Shown: positions 24,249-32,510 of the stretch, piece by piece
How positions within the stretch are numbered: the first letter of the stretch is position 1
Layout of the letters: each line of letters starts with the position of its first letter
DNA from: Candidatus Coatesiibacteriota bacterium
Lineage (GTDB): Bacteria; JAFGND01
Assembly (NCBI GenBank): GCA_016927185.1
Contig: JAFGND010000101.1
Location: 1 to 43,075 of the forward strand
Direction: 5' to 3'
DNA: 43,075 nt
The notes under the pieces: model-generated
Told to the model about the DNA's origin: nothing
Databases searched by the model: none
The model's input: the letters and a program-made list of their open reading frames with translations, nothing else
Program-made: the position numbers and the translations under genes

Positions 24249-25529
24249 TTATTTCTGATTAATTTTAGCTATCCTTTTTGTTTCTCCTCCAGCTTTCACT
24301 ATATATACTCCCTCTCTCCAGCTGCTTGTATCAATTGAATGTTTGCCTTTGTCTAGCTTCATAATAAGCTGACCAGTAAGGGAATAGATAAAAGCAGAGG
24401 AAGGAGAGGAAATTGATAATCTGTTAGTAAATGGATTTGGGGAAACTGAGAAGGATTTGGCTGGAATATAAGAAGCTGATTTTTCCTCTTCAAGTCCAGT
24501 TTCCTCATATGTTTCTATAGCATAAAGATAAGTATCCCAACTACCAACAAAAACAATTCCATCTGAGACACAAGGAGAGGAGAAAACATAACTATCTGTC
24601 TTATATCTCCATTTAAGAGTTCCATTTGAGCAGTTTATTGCATAAAGATAAGTATCATAACTTCCAACATAAACAACTCCATCTGAAACACAAGGAGATG
24701 AGCTAACTTCATAACCTGTCTGATATCTCCATTTAAGAGTTCTATCTGAGCAATTTATTACATAAAGATAATTATCACAACTTCCAACATAAACAACTCC
24801 ATCTGAAACACAAGGAGAAGAGTAAATATAATAACGTGTCCCATATCTCCATTTACCAGTACCATCTGAGCAGTTTATTGCATAAAGATTATGGTCATTA
24901 CTTCCAATAAAAACAACTCCATCTGAGACACAGGGAGAGGACCAATAAATATTCCGGTCTGTCTGAAATCTCCATTTAAGAGTTCCATCAGAGCAGTTTA
25001 TTGCATAAAGATAATAATCCTCACTCCCAACATAAACAACTCCATCTGAGACACAAGGAGAGGAGGAAATATAAAGACCTGTCTGATATCTCCATTTAAG
25101 AGTTCCATTTGAGCAATTTATTGCATAAAGATAATTATCCAAACTTCCAACATAAACAACTCCATCTGAGACACAAGGGGAAGACCAAACATAACTATCT
25201 GTCTTATATTTCCATTTAAGAGTTCCATCTGAGCAGTTTATTGCATAAAGATAAGTATCATCACTTCCAATATATACAATCCCATCTGAAACACAAGGGG
25301 AGGAATAAACTTTATAACCTGTCTGATATCTCCATTTAAGAGTTCCAGCTGAGCTGTTTATTGCATAAAGATAATCATCAGGACTTCCAACATAAACAAC
25401 TCCATCTGAGACACAAGGTGAGGAGTAAACATCATCACCTGTCTTATATCTCCATATCAAATCTCCGGGAGATGAGGAAAGCATACTAGATAAAGATAGC
25501 AAAATTATAATTAATAACAATCGTTTCAT
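24249..25529 (-). CDS. Eight-bladed PQQ-like propeller with T9SS sorting domain (copy A)
   Basis: A signal peptide (MKRLLLIIILLSLSSMLSSS) is followed by eight consecutive ~40-residue blades of the pattern 'W+Y.T...YSSPCVSDGVVY' then 'VGS.D.YLYAINCSDGTLK'. The last ~70 residues form a type A C-terminal sorting domain ('FSVSPNPFTNRLSI', 'YSLTGQLIMKL', 'SWREGVYIVKAGG'), which sends proteins through type IX secretion to the cell surface. In DNA the blades repeat every 120 nt, with one 123-nt unit. The fold is that of quinoprotein propellers, but no PQQ/metal catalytic residues of alcohol dehydrogenases are seen, so binding or adhesion is more likely than catalysis. It is last of three tandem paralogues (10 nt after copy B). 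Confidence 0.85.
   Translation of the reverse strand: MKRLLLIIILLSLSSMLSSSPGDLIWRYKTGDDVYSSPCVSDGVVYVGSPDDYLYAINSSAGTLKWRYQTGYKVYSSPCVSDGIVYIGSDDTYLYAINCSDGTLKWKYKTDSYVWSSPCVSDGVVYVGSLDNYLYAINCSNGTLKWRYQTGLYISSSPCVSDGVVYVGSEDYYLYAINCSDGTLKWRFQTDRNIYWSSPCVSDGVVFIGSNDHNLYAINCSDGTGKWRYGTRYYIYSSPCVSDGVVYVGSCDNYLYVINCSDRTLKWRYQTGYEVSSSPCVSDGVVYVGSYDTYLYAINCSNGTLKWRYKTDSYVFSSPCVSDGIVFVGSWDTYLYAIETYEETGLEEEKSASYIPAKSFSVSPNPFTNRLSISSPSSAFIYSLTGQLIMKLDKGKHSIDTSSWREGVYIVKAGGETKRIAKINQK
24600..25450. repeat. In-gene tandem repeat, ~120-nt unit (propeller blades)
   Basis: The phrase CCATTTAAGAGTTCC and its near copies recur at about 24609, 24729, 24849, 24972, 25092, 25212 and 25332, i.e. every 120 nt (one step of 123). 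Other phrases (TTTATTGCATAAAGATAA; ACATAAACAACTCCATCTGA) recur at the same interval. The units encode successive blades. The same phrases recur in copies B and C, so the wider repeat zone runs to about 28,050. Confidence 0.85.
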
Positions 25530-25539
25530 TTTAACCTCC

Positions 25540-26718
25540 TTAATTTACCTTCACAACTCTCTTGCATTCTTTCCCAGCCTTCACAATATAAACTCCCTCT
25601 CTCCATTTGCTTGTGTCAAGAGAATGTTTGCCTTTGTCTAGCTTCATAATCAACTGACCAGTAAGGGAATAGATTGAAGCAGAAGAAGGAAGGGAAATTG
25701 TAAGTCTGTCAGTAAATGGATTTGGGGAAACTGAGAAGGATTTGGATGGAATATATGAAGCTGATTTGTTAGCCTTGAAACCAGTATATCCATAGGTTTC
25801 TATAGCGTAGAGATAACTATCAAGACTTCCAACATAAACAACTCCATCTGAGACACAAGGTGAGGAGTCAACCCAGATACCTGTCTGAAACTTCCATTTA
25901 AGAGCTCCATCTGGGCAGTTTATTGCATAAAGATAATTATCCTGACTTCCAATATAAACAACTCCATCTGATATACAAGGTGAGGAATAAATATATCTAC
26001 CTGTTCTATATTTCCATTTGAGGCTTCCTGTTGAGCAGTTTATTGCATAAAGAGAAAAATCCCGACTTCCAACGTAAACTACTCCATCTGAAGCACAAGG
26101 GGAAGAGAAAACCCAAGATTCTGTTTCATATCTCCATTGAAAAGACCCATCTGACTTATTTATGGAATAAAGATACCAATCATTACTTCCAACAAAAACA
26201 TCTCCTGCTAAAACGCAAGGGGAAGAATAAACTTCACTGTAAGTTTTATATCTCCATTTCAGGTTAGCATCTAAACTACTTATTGCATAAAGATAAGTAT
26301 CATTACTTCCAAAATAGACAACTCCATCTGAAATACAAGGAGAGGAGAAAACATACCAGCCTGTCTTATATTTCCATATAAGAGAACCATCTGAGCAGTT
26401 TATTGCATAAAGATAATAATCATCACTTCCAATATAAACAACTCCTTCTGAAATACATGGAGTTGAATGAATAGCATCACCAGTGAGAAATCTCCACTTA
26501 AGAGAACCATCTGAACAGTTTATTGCATAAAGATAATTATCTTCGCTTCCAACATAAACAACTCCTTTTGAAACAGATGGAGATGGATCCCAACTATCTA
26601 TCTTTAATCTCCATTTAAGAGTTCCATTTGAACAGTTTACAGCATAAAAGTAATGATCAGTACTTCCCAATATAAGCAACTCCTTCAGAGACACAAGGGG
26701 AGGATTTATAAATACCAC
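25540..26718 (-). CDS. Eight-bladed propeller/T9SS protein (copy B), main frame of a frameshifted gene
   Basis: This 392-residue frame holds seven complete blades, the second half of the first blade (from GSTDHYFYAVNCSNGTLK), and a T9SS type A sorting tail (FSVSPNPFTDRLTI, WREGVYIVKAG). It begins at a weak in-frame GTG (26718) with no signal peptide. The signal peptide and first half-blade lie upstream in another frame, up to ATG 26812. One extra base in the CCC run at 26666-26668 separates them: every sister repeat reads CTTCCAA here, this one reads CTTCCCAA. It is therefore a recently disrupted gene or an assembly error. If disrupted, the product would lack an export signal. Confidence 0.8.
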   Translation of the reverse strand: MVFINPPLVSLKELLILGSTDHYFYAVNCSNGTLKWRLKIDSWDPSPSVSKGVVYVGSEDNYLYAINCSDGSLKWRFLTGDAIHSTPCISEGVVYIGSDDYYLYAINCSDGSLIWKYKTGWYVFSSPCISDGVVYFGSNDTYLYAISSLDANLKWRYKTYSEVYSSPCVLAGDVFVGSNDWYLYSINKSDGSFQWRYETESWVFSSPCASDGVVYVGSRDFSLYAINCSTGSLKWKYRTGRYIYSSPCISDGVVYIGSQDNYLYAINCPDGALKWKFQTGIWVDSSPCVSDGVVYVGSLDSYLYAIETYGYTGFKANKSASYIPSKSFSVSPNPFTDRLTISLPSSASIYSLTGQLIMKLDKGKHSLDTSKWREGVYIVKAGKECKRVVKVN

Positions 26719-26812
26719 CGCCTGTCTTAAACTTCCATTTCAAATCCCCAGGTGCTGAATAAACAATGCTAGTTAAATAAAGAAAAAAAGTTACAAATAT
26801 AAAGGTCTTCAT
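26657..26812 (-). pseudogene. 5' fragment of copy B: signal peptide and first half-blade, ended by the frameshift
   Basis: ATG 26812 has a strong GGAGGT Shine-Dalgarno. It opens a 51-residue frame: signal peptide (MKTFIFVTFFLYLTSIVYSA), then PGDLKWKFKTGGGIYKSSPC and VSEGVAYIGKY, then TGA at 26659-26657. Removing one C from 26666-26668 restores 'GVAYIGSTDHYFYAVN' and joins it to the main frame, giving eight blades, exactly as in copies A and C. Confidence 0.8.
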
Positions 26813-26823
26813 TCTAACCTCCT

Positions 26824-28077
26824 TTAATTCACCTTCACTATCCTCTTAGTTTCCTTACTTGATTTAACTATATAAACTCCCTCTCTCCAGCTGCTTGTTT
26901 CAATAGAATGCTTGCCTTTGGATAAGTTCATTATCAGCTGACCAGTCAGGGAATAGATAAAAGCAGAGGAAGGAGAGGAAATTGATAATCTGTCAGTAAA
27001 TGGATTTGGGGAAACTGAGAAGGATTTAGCAGGAATATAAGAAGCTGATTTATTCTCTTCAAATCCTGTTTCCTCTGTTTCTATTGCATAAAGATAATGA
27101 TCATTACTTCCGACATAAACAACCATGTCTGTAACACAAGGAGAGGAGTAAATTGAACTTTCTGTTTTATATCTCCATCTAAGAGTTCCATCAGTTTTAT
27201 TTAATGCATAGAGATAAGTATCATAACTCCCTACATACACTAATTGACCTGAAACACAAGGAGAAGAGTAAACATAAGAACCTGTTTGATATCTCCATTT
27301 AAGAGTTGCATCTGAGCAATTTATTGCCAGAAGATAAGAATTATCTGTTCCAATATAGACTATTCCATTAGAGACACAAGGAGATGAATAATCTGACCTT
27401 GCATTATAATACCACTTCAGGGTTCCATCTGAACAATTTATTGCATAAAGATAATAAGTACCAATGTATACAACCCCATCCGCTGCACATGCTGATGAGC
27501 CATAGATGTGAGCTGCTGGATAACTCCACTTGAGTTTTCCATTTGAAGAGTTTATTGCATAGAAATAATAACCCTGACTTCCAACATAAACAACTCCATC
27601 AGAGACACATGGAGATGATGAAACATAATCGTCTGCATAAAAAGACCACTTAGATGTCCCATTTGTATAGGCAGCATAAACATTCATATCCCAGCTAGCA
27701 TAATAAACAGAACCATCTGCAACACAAGGTGAGGAGTCAATCCACCTGCCTGTCTGTTTTTTCCATTTGAGATTTCCATCTGGATTTATTGCATAAAGAC
27801 TATAATCCATACTTCCAACATAAATATCTCCATTTGAGAAATAAGGGGAGGAGACTACGCGATCACCTGTCTTGTACTTCCATTTTAAAGTTCCATTAGA
27901 GCAGTTTATTGCATAAAGATAACCATCATTACTTCCAACATAAACAACTCCATAAGAAACACAAGGAGAAGACGCAACAGTACCATCTGTCTTAAACCTC
28001 CATTTCAAATCCCCAGGAGCTGAGAAAAGCAGAGATGATAATAATAACAGAATTATGATAGTTAAAAGGTTTTTCAT
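26824..28077 (-). CDS. Eight-bladed PQQ-like propeller with T9SS sorting domain (copy C)
   Basis: A signal peptide (MKNLLTIIILLLLSSLLFSA) is followed by eight blades and a sorting tail (FSVSPNPFTDRLSI, YSLTGQLIMNL, WREGVYIVKSS). Blades 2-6 are more diverged than in copy A: shorter units, 'SSACAADG' in blade 5, and a missing Cys in 'NPDGN' and 'YTNGT'. Blades 1, 7 and 8 and the tail remain close to copies A and B. It is first in the leftward array, 11 nt upstream of copy B, with its promoter probably in 28078-28252. Confidence 0.85.
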   Translation of the reverse strand: MKNLLTIIILLLLSSLLFSAPGDLKWRFKTDGTVASSPCVSYGVVYVGSNDGYLYAINCSNGTLKWKYKTGDRVVSSPYFSNGDIYVGSMDYSLYAINPDGNLKWKKQTGRWIDSSPCVADGSVYYASWDMNVYAAYTNGTSKWSFYADDYVSSSPCVSDGVVYVGSQGYYFYAINSSNGKLKWSYPAAHIYGSSACAADGVVYIGTYYLYAINCSDGTLKWYYNARSDYSSPCVSNGIVYIGTDNSYLLAINCSDATLKWRYQTGSYVYSSPCVSGQLVYVGSYDTYLYALNKTDGTLRWRYKTESSIYSSPCVTDMVVYVGSNDHYLYAIETEETGFEENKSASYIPAKSFSVSPNPFTDRLSISSPSSAFIYSLTGQLIMNLSKGKHSIETSSWREGVYIVKSSKETKRIVKVN

Positions 28078-28241
28078 AATAGCCTCCCAGCTTATGAATA
28101 TAATTTTCCTTTTTTATTTATTTCATCTAATAATTTGCAATATTTGAAGTCAAGGAAAATCAGGAAAGAATAGTTGAAAAGCTCAGGGAAAATTCATATT
28201 TGTTTATCTGAATATCAAAGAGGAAGATTTACTGACTTGCA

Positions 28242-28259
28242 GGACTGGAATTTCAGTCC
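28242..28259. other. Hairpin spanning the nadD stop codon
   Basis: The palindrome GGACTG-GAATTT-CAGTCC covers the 3' end of nadD. There is no T-run on either side, so it is not a classical terminator. The remainder of the 175-nt gap to copy C contains TTGACT-type sequence that may be its promoter. Confidence 0.3.
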
Positions 28260-28792
28260 CTGGCATATCCTTTCAAGTACCTGCAAGGAAGTCCATTTTT
28301 CATTCTCTCCCTGATTTCTGTAGAAGAAATATCTACAAGTCTTGAAGGTATTATTTCTTCCTGACCGATCTGGCTGTAATCATCAGGAGTCTTAAAACCA
28401 GGTCGGGCAATGACAAGTATCTTGAATTCCCTGAAAAGCTCTTCATATTTATACCATGATTTTATTATATAGAGATTGTCTGCTCCCATTATGAAGCAGA
28501 ATGGGGGGAATACCCTTTTTCTCATTTCAAGCAGAGTGTTATATGTATAATTGGGTTTGGGCAGATGCCTTTCTATATCAAGCATGTGAAAATAGGGAGT
28601 ATCTGCTATTGCATCAAGTATCAATCTGCACCTCTCATCAAAATCAATTATCTCATAATCCTGCTTCAAAGGCTGAGAATAACAAGGCAGGAAATATACT
28701 TCCTTTACTTTCCCGCTTGCAACAAGATCTTCTGCAACAATCAAGTGACCGATATGAACTGGATTGAAACTTCCCCCATAAATTCCTATCAT
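28253..28792 (-). CDS. nadD: Nicotinate-nucleotide adenylyltransferase
   Basis: NadD joins ATP and nicotinate mononucleotide to give deamido-NAD in NAD synthesis. Motifs: 'GIYGGSFNPVHIGHL' with HIGH (residues 13-16), 'FIMGADNL', 'ILVIARPG', and 'DISSTEIRERM'. At 179 residues it is slightly short. The usual 'P..V..YI' end is missing after CRYLKGYARD; I checked the other frames past the stop and did not find it, so the short end seems real. The gene stands alone, divergent from the DUF58 gene. Confidence 0.92.
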   Translation of the reverse strand: MIGIYGGSFNPVHIGHLIVAEDLVASGKVKEVYFLPCYSQPLKQDYEIIDFDERCRLILDAIADTPYFHMLDIERHLPKPNYTYNTLLEMRKRVFPPFCFIMGADNLYIIKSWYKYEELFREFKILVIARPGFKTPDDYSQIGQEEIIPSRLVDISSTEIRERMKNGLPCRYLKGYARD

Positions 28793-28855
28793 TTTAATCC
28801 TTTTTTAACTCTTTAAAGAATTCTTTCAATTGACTATTTATATGCTGTATTCAAA

Positions 28856-29761
28856 ATGCGCATACTTATGTCAAGTAAAGTTAATCTTTCTCCATCAGTC
28901 ATTGCTTCACTTCATTCGCTGGAGCTTAAGGCAAAAAAAATTGTTGAAGGCTTTCTGGTAGGACTTCATAAAAGCCCATGGTCAGGAATCAGCCTGGAGT
29001 ATACTGGTTACAGACCCTACTATCCAGGTGATCCGATAAAGCATATAGACTGGAAGGTCTGGGGACGTACTGACAGATATTACATAAAGCAATTTGAGGA
29101 AGAGACCAATACATGCATTTATATTTTGATAGATTTGTCGAAAAGCCTTGACTATGGCGAAAATTCATCAAACAAGTGGAATTATATACAAACTCTTTCA
29201 GCATCACTTGCCTATCTTTCGCTGCTCATCAGGGATGCTCCATCGATTGTCTTCCTGCAGGAGAATGAAACATTCATATTGCCACCCTCTGCAAAATTCG
29301 GGCAGCTGAAACTCATTATTGACAAGCTGGAGAATGCTTCTCCGCTTGAAAAAAATCCTGACTGGGAAGGAATCTTAAGAGCCCTGAGACCAAGATTGAA
29401 GCGGAGAACAATGCTCTTCATATTGTCGGATTTCATGTTTCCAGTCGAAGATTTCAAGCCAGCACTTTCTCAACTCCGTTTTCTAAAGGGGGATCTTTCA
29501 TTGTGGCAGATATTACATAAAGATGAGCTGGAATTCCCTTTTGATGATGAGCTGAGATTTATTGATATGGAAAGTGAAGATTTCATAGAAATAAGCTCAG
29601 GAAAATGGCAGGACAGTTATATAAGGGAGCTTAAAAAGCATCAAAAGGATCTTGTAAGGCTTTGCGGTGAACAGGAAGGACAATTCAAGTCATTCAGAAC
29701 TGATAATAGTTTCCTTCTGCCACTGAAGGAGTTTCTTAGCCAGAGGGAGAAATTCAGGTAA
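28856..29761 (+). CDS. DUF58 domain protein (vWA-like)
   Basis: The family signature 'YRPYYPGDPIKHIDW' (residues ~53-66) is followed by 'RYYIKQFEEE' and a vWA-type MIDAS-like 'LIDLSKSLDYG' with D93, S95 and S97. DUF58 proteins usually sit beside MoxR AAA+ ATPases and act as putative metal-dependent chaperones or adaptors. Here no moxR gene is present; the partner in the operon is an M20 peptidase 1 nt downstream. The start may be 28856 or the internal ATG at 28868; no clear Shine-Dalgarno separates them. Confidence 0.85.
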   Translation: MRILMSSKVNLSPSVIASLHSLELKAKKIVEGFLVGLHKSPWSGISLEYTGYRPYYPGDPIKHIDWKVWGRTDRYYIKQFEEETNTCIYILIDLSKSLDYGENSSNKWNYIQTLSASLAYLSLLIRDAPSIVFLQENETFILPPSAKFGQLKLIIDKLENASPLEKNPDWEGILRALRPRLKRRTMLFILSDFMFPVEDFKPALSQLRFLKGDLSLWQILHKDELEFPFDDELRFIDMESEDFIEISSGKWQDSYIRELKKHQKDLVRLCGEQEGQFKSFRTDNSFLLPLKEFLSQREKFR

Positions 29762-29762
29762 T

Positions 29763-30923
29763 ATGAAAATACTTTCAGGAAAAGAATTCAATCTTCTATC
29801 AGAACTGATTTCAATTAATTCCGTTTTTCCCAATGAAAAAGAAATTGGAGATTTCCTGTTTGATTATCTGAAGAAATCAGGTTTCAAAACACAGAAGCAG
29901 TACCTGAAAAGTGACAGGAAAAGATTCAATGTTCTTGCGGAAAAAGGCAATCATGACAAGAGTATTCTTTTCTATGGTCATATGGATACTGTCCCTCCAT
30001 ACGGAAACTGGACACAGTCTCCATTTGAGCTTTCTGAAAGGAATGGATTACTTTACGGTTTAGGAGTTAATGACATGAAGGGAGGAATCTGGGCAATCCT
30101 TGAATCCGTAAAGCATCATGAACCTGTAAATTACAATTTGAAGATCGCCTTTGGTTTCGACGAAGAGAATATTTCGAAAGGTGCATTCCTGCTTTGCGGA
30201 CATGAATTCGTTAAGGATGTTGTTTTTGCTGTTATTCCTGAAGTAGGCACGTCAAGTAAAATGGATGGAAAAAAGTCTGTGATACTTGGACGAAGGGGAA
30301 GAATCCTTATAGAAATTACTGTTCCTGGCATATCTGCTCATGGCTCTACTGCAAAGGCTGGAATTAATGCCATCCGGGAAGCAATGAGGCTGATACCACA
30401 TGTACTCAAGGTAGAGCTTCTGAGGCATCCAAAGCTAGGCAGTGAAAATATTTTTGTTAAATCTTTTCATGCAGACACGTCAGCTCTTGCTGTTCCTGAT
30501 GAGGCATCATTTGTTCTTGACTGGCATATTGTTAGTCCAGACAATGAGAAATCATGTCTTGAAAAGATAAACAGGATAATAGATAATTTGTATGAAAGAG
30601 GGATTTTCAAGACTATAAATGACAGGAGAATTACTGCAAAGCTTTTCCCGAGGGAAACTCCATATCTGCTTCCATATACGACTGATGAAAAGAACCAGAT
30701 TGTGAAAACATTCATCAAGGCAACAGGAAGGATTTTCGGAAAAATTCCTGTTCGTTATGGACTGAGTGTGGCAGATGAGAATGTCTTTGCAGAGAAGCTT
30801 TCAATACCCATAGTTGTTTCAGGACCTTATGGAGGATGTGAACATCATTTCGATGAATGGGTTGAACCTCAAAGCCTTTTATATCTAAGAGATTCTTTCA
30901 CCGAATTCCTGTTGAGTCTGTAA
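29763..30923 (+). CDS. M20-family metallopeptidase/deacylase (ArgE/DapE/CPG2 group)
   Basis: The di-zinc site is intact: H73 and catalytic D75 (GHMDTVP), D104 (NDMKGG), E134/E135 (FDEEN), E in 'IPEVG', and a late His in 'GGCEHHFDEW'. A dimerisation (lid) domain starts near 'GRRGRILIEITVPGISAHGS'. The enzyme hydrolyses an amide or peptide bond in a small cytosolic substrate. DapE, ArgE, LysK-type and carboxypeptidase roles cannot be told apart from sequence alone, and no lysine or arginine genes are nearby. Confidence 0.85.
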   Translation: MKILSGKEFNLLSELISINSVFPNEKEIGDFLFDYLKKSGFKTQKQYLKSDRKRFNVLAEKGNHDKSILFYGHMDTVPPYGNWTQSPFELSERNGLLYGLGVNDMKGGIWAILESVKHHEPVNYNLKIAFGFDEENISKGAFLLCGHEFVKDVVFAVIPEVGTSSKMDGKKSVILGRRGRILIEITVPGISAHGSTAKAGINAIREAMRLIPHVLKVELLRHPKLGSENIFVKSFHADTSALAVPDEASFVLDWHIVSPDNEKSCLEKINRIIDNLYERGIFKTINDRRITAKLFPRETPYLLPYTTDEKNQIVKTFIKATGRIFGKIPVRYGLSVADENVFAEKLSIPIVVSGPYGGCEHHFDEWVEPQSLLYLRDSFTEFLLSL

Positions 30924-31006
30924 ATTCACTAAATCAGATGCTTCTGATTTTCAGTACTGTCAGTTATGCTTAAGTCAATTGTTTTTCAAGCAGGGGGAGA
31001 AGAAAC

Positions 31007-32275
31007 TTACTTTATCTTAATAATTCTCCTTGTATTCTCGCCAGAACTGACTATATAAACTCCTTCCCTCCAGCTTCCTGTATCAATTTCATGACTGCCT
31101 TTTCCAAGTTTAATAATCAACTGTCCGGTAATTGAATAGACTGAGGCATCTGACAGAGAAGATATGGAAAGCCTGTCTGTAAAAGGATTCGGACTGACAG
31201 TGAAACTCTTTGATGGCAATTTAAAAGCTGTTTCCTTGTTGCTGAAGCCTTTATATCCATAAGTCTCTACTGCATAAAAATAGCAGTCATGGCTTCCAAC
31301 AAAAACTGCACCTTCAGATACACATGGTGAAGCTCTTATAATGCCACCAGTTTTGTAACTCCATCTTACTGAACCATCAACTATATCCAATGCATATAGA
31401 TAATTATCATTGCTTCCAACATAAAGGACTCCATCAACCAGGCAGGGTGATGTATAAACTGGTCCAGATGTATAAATTCTCCATTTCAATGTTCCATTAT
31501 TTTCATTAAGAGCATAAACACCATTATCAAGGCAACCAACATATAAAACTCCATCAACTATGCATGGGGAAGAAAAGATATATGAATCAGTAAGGTATTT
31601 CCATTTGAGTGAACCGTCAGATGTATTAAGTGCATAAACATTGAAGTCATTACTTCCAACAAAAACAACTCCATTAGAAACACATGGTGATGAATAAATA
31701 TCCTCGTTTGTCTTGTATCTCCACTTCAAGGATCCATCAGGTGCGTTTATTGCATAGAGATAGTCATCCCAGCCACCAACATAAACAACACCATTATCAA
31801 CGCAGGGTGATGAGTAAATAAAATATTCTGTCTGATATTTCCATTTCAGGCTTCCGTCATTTACATTAACAGCATAAAGGTTATTGTCATAACTTCCAAC
31901 ATATAGAACCCCGTCTGCAACACAAGGGGATGAATCTACCCAGAGATAAGTCTCATGTCTCCATTTCAATGCTCCGTTAGCAACATTGATGGCATAAATA
32001 TAAAAATCATCCCCGCCAATATAAACCACTCCGTCTGCAACGAAAGGAGAAGAATAAATATCGTGTCCTGTCTGGTATTTCCATTTGCGAACTCCATTAG
32101 TTGTGTTCAATGCATATAGATAATTATCCCAGCTTCCGAACAGAACAGTTGTTCCGGTAACGCAAGCAGAAGATCTTACTTTATCCCCAGTTTCATATTT
32201 CCAGAGCATTTCTCCAGGACCAGATAACAAGTAAGAAAATGAAAAAAATACTATCAAAACAATTAAATTCTTCAT
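31007..32275 (-). CDS. Eight-bladed PQQ-like propeller with T9SS sorting domain (copy D)
   Basis: The 422-residue protein has a signal peptide, exactly eight blades ('WKYQTGHDIYSSPFVADG', 'VVYVGGWDDYLYAIN') and a T9SS tail (FTVSPNPFTDRLSI, YSITGQLIIKL, WREGVYIVSSG). It is clearly a paralogue of copies A-C but separated by three genes and more diverged. The first blade Cys (SSPC) is mostly kept, while the second (NCS in copies A-C) is replaced by Val, Thr, Ala or Glu. Nucleotide phrases are also less repetitive than in copy A. Monocistronic. Confidence 0.85.
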   Translation of the reverse strand: MKNLIVLIVFFSFSYLLSGPGEMLWKYETGDKVRSSACVTGTTVLFGSWDNYLYALNTTNGVRKWKYQTGHDIYSSPFVADGVVYIGGDDFYIYAINVANGALKWRHETYLWVDSSPCVADGVLYVGSYDNNLYAVNVNDGSLKWKYQTEYFIYSSPCVDNGVVYVGGWDDYLYAINAPDGSLKWRYKTNEDIYSSPCVSNGVVFVGSNDFNVYALNTSDGSLKWKYLTDSYIFSSPCIVDGVLYVGCLDNGVYALNENNGTLKWRIYTSGPVYTSPCLVDGVLYVGSNDNYLYALDIVDGSVRWSYKTGGIIRASPCVSEGAVFVGSHDCYFYAVETYGYKGFSNKETAFKLPSKSFTVSPNPFTDRLSISSLSDASVYSITGQLIIKLGKGSHEIDTGSWREGVYIVSSGENTRRIIKIK

Positions 32276-32477
32276 ATCAAGCCTCCCCGTATATATTGAG
32301 ATGAAATCCTTTCTCTTTTAAACTATTACATTAATTCTCTTGATTATTTCAACTTAAATATGCATGAAAAAGTTCAAAGAATGTCAACAATTTTCTTTAA
32401 CTGTTTTTTGGGGAGAGTTAAGCCAGGTTCAGAAGTAGAAGAAACGGTAATTTGCTTGACTGCAAACAGGTTTTTTT

Positions 32478-32494
32478 CAACGAAGATTTCGTTG
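32478..32494 (+). promoter_or_regulatory. Short perfect hairpin just before the ABC ATPase start
   Basis: CAACGAA-GAT-TTCGTTG (7-bp stem, 3-nt loop) lies immediately 5' of the AGAGG Shine-Dalgarno of the gene at 32511, after a T7 run. It could be a repressor site or a translational control hairpin. The rest of the 235-nt gap between copy D and this gene shows no other clear element. Confidence 0.35.
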
Positions 32495-32510
32495 TCAAGA
32501 AAGAGGTTGA

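Noticed and set aside
24600-28050. Regular ~120-nt repeats suggesting a CRISPR array or intergenic tandem repeat
   Set aside because: They lie in open coding frames and encode propeller blades; the units are far longer than CRISPR repeats and have no spacers.
28253-28262. nadD truncated by a frameshift
   Set aside because: Neither alternative frame after the stop continues the family C-terminus, and all catalytic motifs are intact, so a naturally short end is simpler.
24249-32275. PQQ-dependent dehydrogenase enzymes
   Set aside because: The fold repeats fit, but I see none of the Ca/PQQ-binding Asp/Asn/Arg motifs of quinoprotein dehydrogenases, and the blades are too uniform; a binding or display protein is more likely.
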